64,000 bases of DNA from Sinonovacula constricta (lineage: Eukaryota; Mollusca; Bivalvia; Cardiida; Solecurtidae): positions 30,184,328 through 30,248,327 of the forward strand of contig CM017563.1 of assembly GCA_007844125.1 (NCBI GenBank), in the 5' to 3' direction. A program made the position numbers and the translations under genes. Each line of letters begins with the position of its first letter. Position 1 is the first letter of the stretch. The notes beneath the pieces were generated by a model. That model saw only the letters and a program-made list of their open reading frames with translations, did not search any database and was not told the DNA's origin. This document shows positions 49,601 through 62,000 of this stretch, piece after piece.

Positions 49601-50410
49601 TAATAAAAGCATGTAAAAGTAGAGCATTATATCCAAGCAGTTCTGCAAAATGTAAACCAGCAATCATGAAAAATACAAGTCATGAATGTAAACAAAAATG
49701 GTCTACACATTTAACAGAAACTAGCTGACAGAATGTTGATTTTTTAAGTCTCAACTTCATATATGATAATCATTCAGATGTTGTCAGAAGCGTGAAAAGC
49801 ATGCAAATCATAGAGACTGGCTCCTATTTGCTGAAACATTTAGAGGTCCTGAAGTAAGTAGCTACGATATTTTATGCACATTCTCCAAATCTTTGATTTA
49901 TGCAAAAACTTCTTATCTGACCAACAATCTTATGTTATCTGAAGACAAAGTTCACGTTAAGTCGACACACAGACGCCTTCACTGCCAAAGCACAATTTCA
50001 CACTGTGTGACATTATCTGGACACCAGGCTCTGACATGTCATGGAACTACTATTTATCAGAGAAATGTACTACAACAGTTATTTTTGAACTAAGTATGTC
50101 GTGTTCAGGGTTTCATCTCTTGGCTTTGGGTACATGGAGCAAGCATGCTGCTTACTGTGCTAGTTATTTTTAAGCCTCCAATTATGTAAGAAAGAAAAAC
50201 TTATTTATTTAACAGACTCTACATTAAAGTTCATACAATGAATATGCAGATTTGTGTCACAAGTCACAGGTTCAAGCCATACAGCCTAATTTTAATGATG
50301 ATCAACAACATTTTCTTCTTTTTCTCTTTCTTGCAGTTGCTTAGAAATACAGCCTCCATTTTACAGAGTTTTAATCCTTGCATTTATACTTGGAGACCTT
50401 ATATGCCTTG

Positions 50411-51000
50411 AACAGAAAAAGGTTACCAGAGGTAAATGTGAAGAGGCAGACATTATTGACATGGGAGTGGGGGGTGGGTAGGCAATCAATACATTCCAAT
50501 GTCTCACATGCACGACCATATCACCATTATTCCACCTCACTGCCTGACTTGATTCAGGTCAATATAGTATTGTTAAGTTTTACTGTCCATTCATTTCTGA
50601 ACTGTGAAAGTGAAAACACCTGCCTTAAGTGTTATGTTTTATCATACCTGAGTGTATGCACCAAAGGACCACTCCTTAATTGATTATTTCTTGAGTTTTT
50701 TCTCTCACCAACATTTTTTTAGTTATCCTAAGACAGTGTTAACCTAAAGCAGATACATGTAATAGTGTTGCCTTAACCAGCAACTCATGGCATGATACCA
50801 CACCCCATCAAATTGTGCATGACTGGCGTGGATCCAGACAATTTTGGGTGGTGGTGATGTTGGTGTATGAATCAAGATCGATTCAACATTATTGCAATTA
50901 ATGCTAGATATATTTATATATATATGAACAGAAAAAGGTTACCAGAGTAAATGTGAAGAGGCAGACATTATTGACATGGGAGTGGAGGGTGGGTAGGCAA

Positions 51001-51003
<3 letters not shown>
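50411..51003 (+). repeat. ~78-bp direct duplication about 515 bp apart
   Basis: 'gaacagaaaaaggttaccag' through 'gggtgggtaggcaatc' occurs at 50411-50487 and again at 50926-51002, with about three differences. The second copy abuts the TA array. Confidence 0.85.
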
Positions 51004-51078
<75 letters not shown>

Positions 51079-51090
51079 TATATATATATG
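51003..51090. repeat. (TA)n microsatellite
   Basis: About 35-40 TA dinucleotides with one interruption (aaata near 51074). A 63-codon frame through it is an artefact. Confidence 0.95.
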
Positions 51091-51270
51091 CACACAGTAA
51101 GGGATCCTATCTTCTAATAAAGCAGTCAACAAAGTTTACTTTAAAAGCTTAGTATTTTTTAAACTTACATGTATGTGTTTTCACAACTCTACTCTTTTAA
51201 CTGGTTGGTTTGGGATGGATCCCCCACCTGGATCCATCCTTGGTTCATCCTGGCAGGCCAATCATGTAAC

Positions 51271-51365
51271 TATCCTTATATTTGCCAGTGCATAAACAAG
51301 GGAGCTATGCCACTATATTTCACAACTTTGGTATTTTGCATCTAGGGTATGAACATCCAGCCTGG
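51271..51365 (-). mobile_element. SINE family A fragment
   Basis: 'ccttatatttgccagtgcat' and 'gagctatgccactatatttc' match the reversed family A body. Confidence 0.5.
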
Positions 51366-52080
51366 TATCATTGCTCTGCCTAATGCCACATTCCATGATT
51401 ACCGGCCTTTATAAATTCTCCTTTGTTACAATTCATAGCTATTAACTTCTGTGTAACTTCTGTATCATATATAAATGCTTTCGCTTCTTCCAAAGCTCAA
51501 AATATAACATGGAATATAGTAATTGAATAATAACTCAGAATTACTGTCGAAATAATAATCTAGGTACCGTAATAATGTCATAAATTAATGACATAATTAC
51601 AATTGTACAAAGTGGGTGTTTCCATTTCACTATCCTCTCATGCGTAAACAACAACAGAATGCAACTATCTGACTGTAATAGTCATCTGGCAAGCTGTGGT
51701 TTATTCAACCACAGCTTAAGGACAATGGAAGAATATGATTGCTGGCTGACTATTGGAAAATGTCTGGATTTTCATCGATTGTATGAAGATTTTATATAAA
51801 GGCACTGAAATGAACTTGTTCTCCTAATTGGAAAGGTCCTGGATTCCCAGTGAACAAGTGGTTAAATGCAACAATATGTGGCTAAGACATTGACCTAGGG
51901 GTAGGAAGGTCTCAGGGTTAATTCATACCAACTATGCGATATTACTCCTTGAGCTTGAATATTTACTGCACAATGCACCAGGTACTTACTGAGTGCTGGT
52001 TCTACTTAAGAAATTGACAGTAAAGAGGAAGTACATAAGAAAGAATTTAAACACAAAATAACAAGATTAAAGATGGTATC

Positions 52081-52741
52081 CAACAGGTTTGTCTTTATCA
52101 AATACACATAAACTTGAACTAGATGAATTGTGACATAATTTCTGCAAAGTCAAAAAAGTCCAAATTAAGTCTAACAAATGAAGATTTTGAACACTGACTT
52201 CATTGTAAGAAAGTAGAAATAATGAAATAAGACATTCTCTAAATAAGCATGCTTGTGCTTTCTTCTTAAATTAGACATCAACGTCAGAGTGGATTACCTG
52301 AATGGTTATATAAAGTTACTGACCGGCCGCAATAGCTCAATTGGTAGAGCGTCGGCTTGCAGATCGGGAGGTCAAAGGTTCAAACCCTGGCCTGGTCAAA
52401 CCAAAGGGCTAAGGGGACAGCATTACATCTGACTCATCGGTGCCAGCATGATGCACTGCCTGGGTTCAGACCCTGTGCTATAATGATAGAAATTTTGCTG
52501 CACAGTATTGTCAAAAATGCCGGCAAATCCCAATCCCAAATAAATTACTGTTCGCATAGTTTTCTTAGTTTAAAAAATAGCTAACTGTGCAGCATGGCTT
52601 TGATAGGAAATACCTTTTTGTAATGATGAGAGATGTGTTATGCTTCACTTAACACACAGATGTAGGACATCAATAATCAGCAAAATCTTTTCAGGCGATT
52701 GATAGAGAAAAAAATCCGTTCCAAACTGTCGGATACCACCC
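52081..52741. mobile_element. piggyBac-like MITE family 1, split by a SINE
   Basis: TTAA at 52077-52080 and 52742-52745; ends AGATGGTATCCAACAGG and CTGTCGGATACCACCC. Without the 224-bp SINE at 52321-52544 the element is about 437 bp, near the size of the 45200 copy. Confidence 0.85.
52321..52544 (+). mobile_element. tRNA-derived SINE, family C, nested in MITE
   Basis: The head GACCGGCCGCAATAGCTCAA continues TTGGTAGAGCGTCGGC with a textbook box A (TAGCTCAATTGG) and box B GGTTCAAACCC, so it could fold as a tRNA cloverleaf. The body shares words with 19545-19880. Flanking TTACT (52316-52320 and 52545-52549) is the likely target duplication. It is called a SINE rather than a tRNA gene because of the conserved 3' body. 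Confidence 0.82.
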
Positions 52742-52789
52742 TTAAACCAAGAAAAAGTCTGATTTTTAACCTTCAGTTTATTTTTGCTG

Positions 52790-53032
52790 GATTGTTTTTG
52801 AAAGACACTACAAAATTATGGTCATTGCAGCAACATGCAGTTGTTAATGGTATATAAACACATGAACGAAAGTCTGGGAAGAACCAGACACACTGCTAGT
52901 CAGCTAGAATATCTCCCAACTTTTAAGTCCTCAACCAGACATGAACTCAAACCCTCACAGTATTGGGCCATGGAGATTGGAGTCACAAATCAGTGACACT
53001 AGTCACTTTTTCCATGGGTGCCCAAAAATGTC
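52790..53032 (-). mobile_element. SINE family B, diverged
   Basis: 'attgtttttgaaagacacta', 'tctgggaagaaccagacac', 'ctgctagtcagctagaatat' and 'agacatgaactcaaaccctc'; reversed box B degraded. Confidence 0.6.
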
Positions 53033-53111
53033 CAATTACAGAATGGTGTGAAGACAGGAAAAGAGGATTGCTATATCTGCAATCATATGACTTGAGGGTA
53101 ACACGGCTAGA

Positions 53112-53157
53112 AAATGCTGACAGCAGTTAGCTGACAGCAGTTAGCTGACAGCAGCCA
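53112..53157 (+). repeat. 14-bp tandem triplication
   Basis: 'tgacagcagttagc' occurs three times in tandem, the last copy partial. Confidence 0.85.
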
Positions 53158-53159
53158 TA

Positions 53160-54440
53160 ATGATTGGAACTGTTAACATTACAATAAAAGTGTCATCAGG
53201 GGAAAATGTTTTATGTGAACATTTTTGTGAGGAGACAAGAAAAATCTTTTCAAGTACATAAAATGTTAATCCATTAACATTAATTTTAGTTATGAAAGAA
53301 GCCCATTTGAGTTAATGTATAGATAAAAAAGGTCTAACATACAGTAATACTAACCAAGTCCATCCAGTTGTATTATTTAAGTGATATTAAATCTTACTTT
53401 AAATTTATCTACGACACCTGTCACTTCATATTGTTTATGTATCATAGTAATATGTATGATTTGTAATGTAAAATGCACAGGTCAACAATAAAATGTATGT
53501 CCTTTTCAGTGATTCTTTTACAACTTTATCACTATGGATCCTGGGACTCGCTAGACTAAAAATCTATGAGTCCCAAAATTGATGTGTGAGTCCCAAATTG
53601 GAAGTTTCAAATCTAACGATGTATAAGCAATCAGTCAAGACTTATGGTATAATAAATAGGCATTAGTCTTTTATGATAAACATAAGACGATTTTCTTTTA
53701 CAGAAAAAGGAAGTGTTATATTTACATATACACCGTTTCCCTTAAAAATGTAACAACAAATTTCATCTGTTATTCTCAAAACATTTATCCAAAAACAAAA
53801 AACAAAAACTGTTGTAAAACAACAGACAAAACAGTGCAAGTGTAAAGTTTACCCTCTTAACTACATAACACGCACCCACAATGCTCTGTAATAGTTAGAA
53901 AGGATTCGCTATTTGAAAAAAAAAACATGCATCCTGCAGACGCAGACAAACTGACTCTTTGCGTCTATTGCAATTTTATTAGATGCAGGATGCAGAAATC
54001 ACTTCCTTTTCTGATATTTACATTAAGTCAGTAATTGATAGAAGAATGACAAAATAATTAATACCTGATAGATATAATTAACTGGGTGAATCAATTAACA
54101 ATCCTTTGTTTGAGTGGCCAGAATTGTTTGCCAGAACAGCATGTCAAGTCAATTCATGACAGCTGCAATTGCAGCTGACAGGATAGGGGAAAAGTGTCCT
54201 TATTGTAAAAACCTGAGAGAACAAAAACAACTGCATAACTCTAAATAGCCTATTTTTTGTAGAGGTAAAACTACAAAAAATGAAATTATATTTCACAGAG
54301 CTCAATTTGGTCAAGTTAAAATAATTTTTTTTAAATAAGAACCAAAAAATGTAATTTACCCCTTTTTTTTCATTACGCCTGTGTTTATGACTAACAGCAA
54401 TAGTTTTTATGTTAATTAGGTCTTTGGTTTACAGATACAC
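53160..54440. other. Unannotated intronic DNA with a nested hairpin
   Basis: Inverted repeats TGCATCCTGCA (53928-53938) and TGCAGGATGCA (53984-53994) enclose GACGCA (53939) and TGCGTC (53960). No coding sequence recognised. Confidence 0.45.
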
Positions 54441-54446
54441 TACATT

Positions 54447-54605
54447 GTTTGTTTATTGGTTTATATCATCCCACCAACAGAATTTCAGTTATCTGGAGAT
54501 GGTGTCTACTTGAAGCATATATAGTGCTGCCTTCACAGTGAGCGTTAGCAAGTGGGCTATGCCACTACCATTTTTAACAACTTTGGTGTGTCACTACCAG
54601 GTCAG
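54447..54605 (-). mobile_element. SINE family A, internally deleted
   Basis: 'ttatctggagatggtgtcta', 'gaagcatatatagtgctgcc' then directly 'gagcgttagcaagtgggct': the middle of family A is missing. Ends 'cactaccaggtcag'. Confidence 0.7.
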
Positions 54606-55185
54606 GTCACACTGCAATGTGGTATCAAAACTACCAGAACATCACCAGTCAGCAGGAGGACCTTCCAGGCCTCCAACATTAAAGCTCATGCCCTAAAACC
54701 AACATACCCACATGGCCACACGTAAGTCAAAGTTAGTTAGAAGTAGGTATAGCTTTCAATTATAGTTAACTTAAAAGTGCTCAAGGCAAACAAGTTTTTG
54801 GTGAAAACCGTAATATTCAAAATAAGGTGAGAATCTACATGTGCTTCAAAGGAACAGCAATAATAAAAATAATGCAAGAACAAATGAAATAGACTAAGTC
54901 CCTTACTGGAAAGGAAAATAGCACAACATGCAAAGTGATGTGGATTTTTTTAATCACCATGGAAGAAGTACTGCAATACATCCAACTGCTTAAAATTCTA
55001 TTAAAGATACGCCCCAACACCCCTATAAAAATTAGCACTTAAGTAATAAATTATTACTTAAAATGTGTTGCTGAAAGATTTATATAAATAGCAACTAAAA
55101 ATCAACAGATGAATGTGCATAGCCTTATGCCTTCATGACAAATGCTTTCATTTTCTTACCTTGTATAAGTATGCTGGTTTGATTG

Positions 55186-55460
55186 TTGTTTTTATTGTTT
55201 TACCAACAATACTTCACATTTGGAGACTGTCCACTTGAAGCAGATATTGTGCTGCCTTCAATTTGTACAGCATGCCGTGAACAAATGGCATTATACTGCA
55301 CCCAGTTACATTACCCTGACACTGGGCAGACCAGCTTGGAACTACCCTTAGATTTGCCTGAGCATTAAGAATGCAGCTATACCACTACTATTTTTAATAA
55401 CTTGGGTATGTTGAACCCTAAGCTTCCCAATCCTGGTGCAGATGCTCTACTGTGGAGCAT
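55186..55460 (-). mobile_element. SINE family A
   Basis: 'ttggagactgtccacttgaa', 'gcagatattgtgctgccttc', 'ggaactacccttagatttgc', 'accactactatttttaataa'. The tRNA-like head end is degraded. Confidence 0.72.
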
Positions 55461-55587
55461 ATGTATTCTCACTTTTAAATTAATTTTCAATGTTGAAAGC
55501 ATTCTAGATACACCTTATTTTCAACTCATATGCTGCATATGTTTTTTTAGGGTAAATGTCAAGCAATAAAGCACATTTAATCTCATA

Positions 55588-55783
55588 TTTAAGGCTTTTT
55601 TTTCACTGCCTGGGGAAGAGGCCCATGCTCTATAATTTTGGTGAAAATAGTGTGACTTCTTTCTTGAGGGGGAATTTAAAAAAAACTGATTTAAGTTACT
55701 TTTCAGGGAAAAATTGCATGATTTTAAAGAAAATTAACGTTCTGAGGGGAAGAGGCGCCTGTAAAGAAGGAAAAAAAGCCCTG
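55588..55783. mobile_element. MITE related to 37791-38109
   Basis: Left AAGGCTTTTTTTTCACTG, right reverse complement CAGGGCTTTTTTTCCTTC. The shared pattern 'tttcac..t...ggaa.a...cccat' follows the left end in both copies. No target duplication recognised. Confidence 0.55.
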
Positions 55784-55790
55784 CTATTAA

Positions 55791-56009
55791 CGCTTTCCTG
55801 AATGCATATGCCATTTTAGAACTTTACAAACCATTCACAATCATAAGCAGAATCTGCATGACTGAGCATTTATGTGTAGACTGGTACAGCCTTTAATCTA
55901 TTATTACAAGTTGAACATACATTTATTAAAAATCTTTTAATCTCTTTTAAAGAAAAAAACCCAAAGTCAAGTGAATTTTCAAAATTATAGATGAACTTGA
56001 ATGAAAGGG
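55791..56009. mobile_element. piggyBac-like MITE, family 2
   Basis: TTAA at 55787-55790 and 56010-56013; ends CGCTTTCCTGAATG and TGAATGAAAGGG (reverse complement CCCTTTCATTCA). Near-identical to 20402-20604. Confidence 0.85.
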
Positions 56010-56267
56010 TTAAAAGAATGTAGTTTAATACAATGGTGGTGTTTTGATGCTATGTATTTATAAGGATAAATACCACAAGCCACATTCAATTCTTTAACCA
56101 AGAACATCAATGTGTAAAGGAAATGCCATATTTATGTTCATATTTATATTTATATATATGCTACTTCCAATGAGTTGTTTATATTCAAACTGTGTTTCTG
56201 CCAACTCTTAATTTATGGGAATATTGGGGGTCATCCAGAAAATCTAAGGGTCATGCTATTTATAAAT

Positions 56268-56583
56268 GTGTGTTTGATTATTGGGTTTATCATCCCACCA
56301 AAAGTATTTCAGTTATCTGGAGATGGTGTCCACTTGATGTAGATACACTGCTTCCTTTACTGTGAAAAGCATGCCATGAAAACCTGGCATTATACACCAC
56401 CCTGTCACATAATCCTGACACCGGACCAAAAAGTTGTGGAACTACCCTTATATTTGCTTGAGCATCAGCAAGGGAGCTATACCACTACCTTTTTTAAAAC
56501 TTTGGTATATCACGGCCCAGGATCGAACCAGGGGCCTACAGTACCTGGAGCTGACGCTCTACTGATTGTGCTACCAGGTCTGG
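56268..56583 (-). mobile_element. SINE family A, near full length
   Basis: 'attgggtttatcatcccacc', 'ctggagatggtgtccacttg', 'gtggaactacccttatattt', 'atcacggcccaggatcgaac' and the reversed head 'gattgtgctaccaggtctgg'. Antisense of the 13757-14075 copy. Confidence 0.8.
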
Positions 56584-56867
56584 TATTAACAAGAGACTGC
56601 CGAAGACGAGTGATGCTCCCCGAATGGATATTTTGTCACAAAAAGGGTTTGTTGTATAACTATGAAGGTGAAATTTGTAAATGGAGTACTGCTTTAAAAT
56701 CAGACATAATCCAACCTGCACCTATGAAAGTTGAAGGGAATGGCCATTTTAACCACTGAGTTAACTTGGAGAACAATGGAACTGGTCATATTAACAACAG
56801 CAAAGAATTCAAGAAATGCAATTGATTGTGTATTGTTTTTAATAAGGTACACTGACAGACAAAAATG

Positions 56868-57262
56868 CTGGACACAATTTTGCTTCAAGGTCACATTGTG
56901 AAATGACAATTTCTCTTGCTATCACGATCATTTCTGTAAAAAAAAATTAAAATGTGAATGCAAATAACAAAGTTAAGGGCCAGACATGATTTTGCTTCAG
57001 TGTGACCTTGACCTTCAAGACAGCAACTGTAATTTTGCGCGTGATATGTCTTCTCGATATGGTGATCATTTCTGTGAAATAATTTTAAAATCCAACTAAA
57101 AATAACAAAGTTATGGACCAGACATGATTTTGCTTCAAGGTCATGATGTGACATTGACCTACAAGGTAGCGAACTGAATATTGTGCGCGACACGTCATCT
57201 CGATATGACAATCGTTTCTGTCAAATAATTTTAAAAGGCAACTTCAAATAACAAAGTTATGG
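56868..57262 (+). repeat. ~120-bp repeat, three diverged units
   Basis: Each unit runs 'gattttgcttcaaggtcac', a Cys/Asp-neutral spacer, 'tatgacaatcatttctgt'-like text, then 'aataacaaagttatgggcc'. Followed by 'gagatggacaaacgtacg', the typical end of a common molluscan dispersed repeat (recollection, not searched). Confidence 0.72.
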
Positions 57263-57585
57263 GCCGGACTAGATTGCGAGATGGACAAACGTACGTAAGG
57301 ACAACACTGTGATTATATCCTTCCTAGATTTTTCATTCGGAGAGCATGATAAATGTATAGACCAACATGATATTTAAAGATTAATAGATTAATATTTGGA
57401 ATACAAACTGCTATCATTGCAAGCTTTTACTTTCAGGTTTAGAAAAATAGATTTAAGATTATCGACTGTCAGCATTGTGATTAAAGCTGCATCAAAACAA
57501 CTAGTCATACAACATGACATTGTGATTTGTCATTCCATTGTTCAAAACATATTCTATAATTAAACAATCAATGAGAAAAGTCTAT

Positions 57586-57705
57586 ATTCCCACCAACAGT
57601 ATTTCAGTTATCTGCAGACAGTGACCACATGAAGCAGATACAATGCTGCCTTCACTGTAAATTGCATGCCGTGAACATCTGTCATGATACCGCACCCAGC
57701 AATTT
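57586..57705 (-). mobile_element. SINE family A fragment
   Basis: 'cccaccaacagtatttcagt', 'gaagcagatacaatgctgcc' and 'catgccgtgaacatctg' match the family A 3' half in reverse orientation. Confidence 0.65.
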
Positions 57706-58247
57706 AAAGTTAAATTTTAAAAAATATGAATCATCATTAACTAAATTTTTCTAAAAAAAATCAAACAAATCTGCTTAAAATAAGTTTTAAACTTGTAAGA
57801 AATACAACTCTTATTAAAAATATGTGCAGTCTGATCATGTCAATCCATGAGGTTTGACCAATCGAGCATACCACATAACGAGGGCTTGGTGCAAAACTAT
57901 TGTAACTGCGATTTTCACTTTTTTACAGGAAAGAATAAAAACTGATCATTTAAAATACTTTTACTTTAATTTCACAAATATCTTCAAATGTTAAGGCAAT
58001 AAGAAGTCTGTTGTATATTATGTATGATACATTAACAAAAAATAAACAAATATTGACTTTTAAGCAAATAACCCAGTTACAATAGTTTTGCTCCTCAAAT
58101 TTTAGAAAAATCTACCAAGTGTTTCAGTGCAATACTATTGTAACTGTATTAATAATGATTTATTTTACACTGACTTTAAGTGTTTTAACAAAAACAAACT
58201 TCTGCATGATGATGGATACAAAATAAAACAAATTTGCAATAAACTTT

Positions 58248-58268
58248 CTTTAACTTTATTGAATTAAC
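58248..58268 (-). promoter_or_regulatory. Possible polyadenylation signal
   Basis: The minus strand reads ttcaataaagttaaag, containing AATAAA, about 360 bases downstream of the broken gene core. Position is suitable, function unproven. Confidence 0.35.
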
Positions 58269-58629
58269 CCTTTCTTTTCTCAGATAACAGAACTTGCTCA
58301 AGAAATTATTTGACATTCACATTGGTGTTCAATATTATAATTCGAGAGGCATACACGTAATAGCAAACATTACAGAAATGTGTTTGCTAAAACATCAACT
58401 AAAAAACCCTTAACATCTAGCTTCTTTCTCCTGGTTATTATTTCCATATATGTTACATATCTTGTCAATAGGTACATGTAACATCAACATGGTTTTATTA
58501 CAAAAATATGTTAAATGCAAATTATTATTGTATTCACGAAAGAAATACAAACTCTTGATTATCTACTTATGATTATCTTTTGTCTTTTTCACTAAGCCCA
58601 AGGATATTTTGTTTCTAAAAAAACAGTGA

Positions 58630-59056
58630 TGACCATTTGTCTGACACTGATAGTGTTGCAAGAAAAAATGTTTTGCACACTTTTGTGCAACATTTCTCTC
58701 CTGGTAGGGAGTAATGAGTCATGCAATTTCTCCTACTACTATAAGTGTCTGTTGTTGATCTGCTTTTTGCATTCTTAATAGCATATTTTAAAATGAAATC
58801 CCTTTTGTTAATATCTTCTAACTGCCAAAATTTATAGAAAATGTGATCCCTGTTTTGTTGAGAAATATTTTGCTAGCATCTAAAGCGACAGAGAAAGATC
58901 TCCACACCCTGGTCCCATTCCTTTCGCTTTCTTTATGCTCTTTGGTAAAGTTGAAAAATAAGATTTTCCTTCATTTTTACTTTTCTTTCTTATGTTTCTG
59001 GCCCAAAGCTCTGGCTTGCGAACCTCTTTTTTCATAACTGTCCTGTTCACTTTGAC
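58630..59056 (-). pseudogene. Cys-rich core of a repetitive invertebrate gene, probably transposon-encoded
   Basis: The minus strand reads MKKEVRKPELWARNIRKK, SKNEGKSYFSTLPKSIK and KKAKGMGPGCGD. After one extra base the frame changes to LCRFRC, a TAG stop, QNISQQNRDHIFYKFWQL, EDINKRDFILKYAIKNAK, SRSTTDTYSSRRNC and CCTKVCKTFFLATLSVSDK. This order (KPE.W..N.RK, G..Y.S, MGP.C, C...C, IF..FW.LGD...QR.F, Y..., (V)CK.FFL.TL.(I/V)SD) matches a family of high-copy uncharacterised proteins in insects, cnidarians and molluscs, thought to be transposon-derived. The frameshift at about 58893 and the stop show it is dead. Confidence 0.72.
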
Positions 59057-62000
59057 CTGCCACATTCACAACACCCTGCCCTGTGATATCCACAACACCC
59101 TGCCCCCTTTGACTCGCCACTTCCACAACTCCCTGCCCTGCCACATCCACAACTCCCTGCCCTGCCACATCCACAACCCCCTGCCCTGCCACATCCACAA
59201 CACCCTGCCATGCAACATCCACAACACCCTGCCCTGTAATATCCACAACACCCTGCCCCCTTTGACTTGCCACATCCACAACTCCCTGCCCTGCCACATC
59301 CACAACCACCTGCCCTGCCACATCCACAACACCCTGCCCTGTGATATCCACAACACCCTGCCCCCTTTGACTCGCCACTTCCACAACTCCCTGCCCTGCC
59401 ACATCCACAACCCCCTGCCCTGCCACATCCACAACACCCTGCCCACTTTGACCTGCTACATTCACAACACCCTGTCCACTTTGACCTGCCACATCCACAA
59501 CCTCCTGCCCTGCCACATCCACACCCCCTTGCCCTGCCACATCCACAACACCCTGCCCACTTTGACCTGCTACATCCACAACCCCCTGCCCTGCTCATCC
59601 ACAACCCCCTGCCCTGCAACATCCACAACCCCCTGCCCTGCAACATCCACAACACCCTGCCATGCAACATCCACAACACCCTGCCCACTTTGACCCGCCA
59701 CTTCCACAACCCCATGCCATGCCACATGGATCCACAACACCCTGCCCTGCCACATCCACAACACCCTGCCCTGCCACTTCCACAGCCCCATGCCATGCCA
59801 CATGGATCCACAACACCCTGCCCTGCCACATCCACAACACCCTGCCCAATTAGACCTGCTACATCCACAACACCCTGCCCACTTAGAACTGCCACATCCA
59901 CAACACCCTGCCCTGCCACTTCCACAGCCCCATGCCATGCCACGTGGATCCACAACCCCCTGCCCTGCCACATCCCCAACACCCTGCCCAATTAGACCTG
60001 CTACATACACAACACCCTGCCCACTTAGAACTGCCACATCCACAATCCCTTGCGTTGCAACATCCACAACACCCTGCCCACTTTGACCTGCTACATCCAC
60101 AACCCCCTGCCCTGCAACATCCACAACCACCTGCCTTGCAACATCCACAACACCCTGCCCACTTTAACCTGTTACATCCACAACCCCCTGCCCTACAACA
60201 TCCACAACACCCTGCCCACTTTGACCCGCCACTTCCACAACCCCCTGCCATGCCACGTGGATCCACAACACCCTGCCCTGCCACATCCACAACACCCTGC
60301 CCAATTAGACCTGCTACATCCACAACACCCTGCCCACTTAGAACTGCCACATCCACAATCCCTTGCGATGCAACATCCACAACACCCTGCCCACTTTAAC
60401 CTGCTACATCCACAACCCCCAGCCCTGCAATATCCACAACACCCTGCCCAATTAGAACTGCCACATCCACAATGCCCTGCCACATCCACAACACCCTGCC
60501 CTGAAACATCCACAACACCCTGCCTACTTTGACCCGCCACTTCCACAACCCCCTTCCCTGCAACATCCACAACACCCTACCCTGCAACATCCACAACACC
60601 CTACCCTGCAACATCCACAACACCCTACCCACTTTGACCTGCTACATCCACAACCCCCTTCCCTGCAACATCCACAACACCCTGCCCTGCAACATCCACA
60701 ACACCCTACCCACTTTGACCTGCTACATCCACAACCCCCTGCCCTGTAACATCCACAACACCCTGCCCTGCCACATCCAGAACATCCTGCCCAATTAGAC
60801 CTGTTACATCTACAACATCCTGCCCAATTAGACCTGTTACATCTACAACACCCTGCCCAATTAGAACTGCCACATCCACAATGCCCTGCCACATCCACAA
60901 CACCCTTCCCTGCCACATCCACAACACCCTGCCCTGCCACAGTCACAACACCCTGTCCTGCCACATCCACAACACCCTGCCATGCAACATCCACAACACC
61001 CTGCCCTGTAATATCCACAACACCCTGCCCCCTTTGACTTGCCACATCCACAACTCCCTGCCCTGCCACATCCACAACCACCTGCCCTGCCACATCCACA
61101 ACACCCTGCCCTGTGATATCCACAACACCCTGCCCCCTTTGACTCGCCACTTCCACAACTCCCTGCCCTGCCACATCCACAACCCCCTGCCCTGCCACAT
61201 CCACAACACCCTGCCCACTTTGACCTGCTACATTCACAACACCCTGTCCACTTTGACCTGCCACATCCACAACCTCCTGCCCTGCCACATCCACACCCCC
61301 TTGCCCTGCCACATCCACAACACCCTGCCCACTTTGACCTGCTACATCCACAACCCCCTGCCCTGCTCATCCACAACCCCCTGCCCTGCAACATCCACAA
61401 CCCCCTGCCCTGCACATCCACAACACCCTGCCATGCAACATCCACAACACCCTGCCCACTTTGACCCGCCACTTCCACAACCCCATGCCATGCCACATGG
61501 ATCCACAACACCCTGCCCTGCCACATCCACAACACCCTGCCCAATTAGACCTGCTACATCCACAACACCCTGCCCACTTAGAACTGCCACATCCACAACA
61601 CTCTGCCCTGCCACTTCCACAGCCCCATGCCATGCCACGTGGATCCACAACCCCCTGCCCTGCCACATCCACAACACCCTGCCCAATTAGACCTGCTACA
61701 TACACAACACCCTGCCCACTTAGAACTGCCACATCCACAATCCCTTGCGTTGCAACATCCACAACACCCTGCCCACTTTGACCTGCTACATCCACAACCC
61801 CCTGCCCTGCAACATCCACAACCACCTGCCTTGCAACATCCACAACACCCTGCCCACTTTAACCTGCTACATCCACAACCCCCTGCCCTACAACATCCAC
61901 AACACCCTGCCCACTTTGACCCGCCACTTCCACAACCCCCTGCCATGCCACGTGGATCCACAACACCCTGCCCTGCCACATCCACAACACCCTGCCCAAT

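Noticed and set aside
52321..52395. Functional tRNA gene
   Set aside because: The cloverleaf-like head continues into a body shared with 19545-19880 and is flanked by a target duplication, so it is a SINE head.
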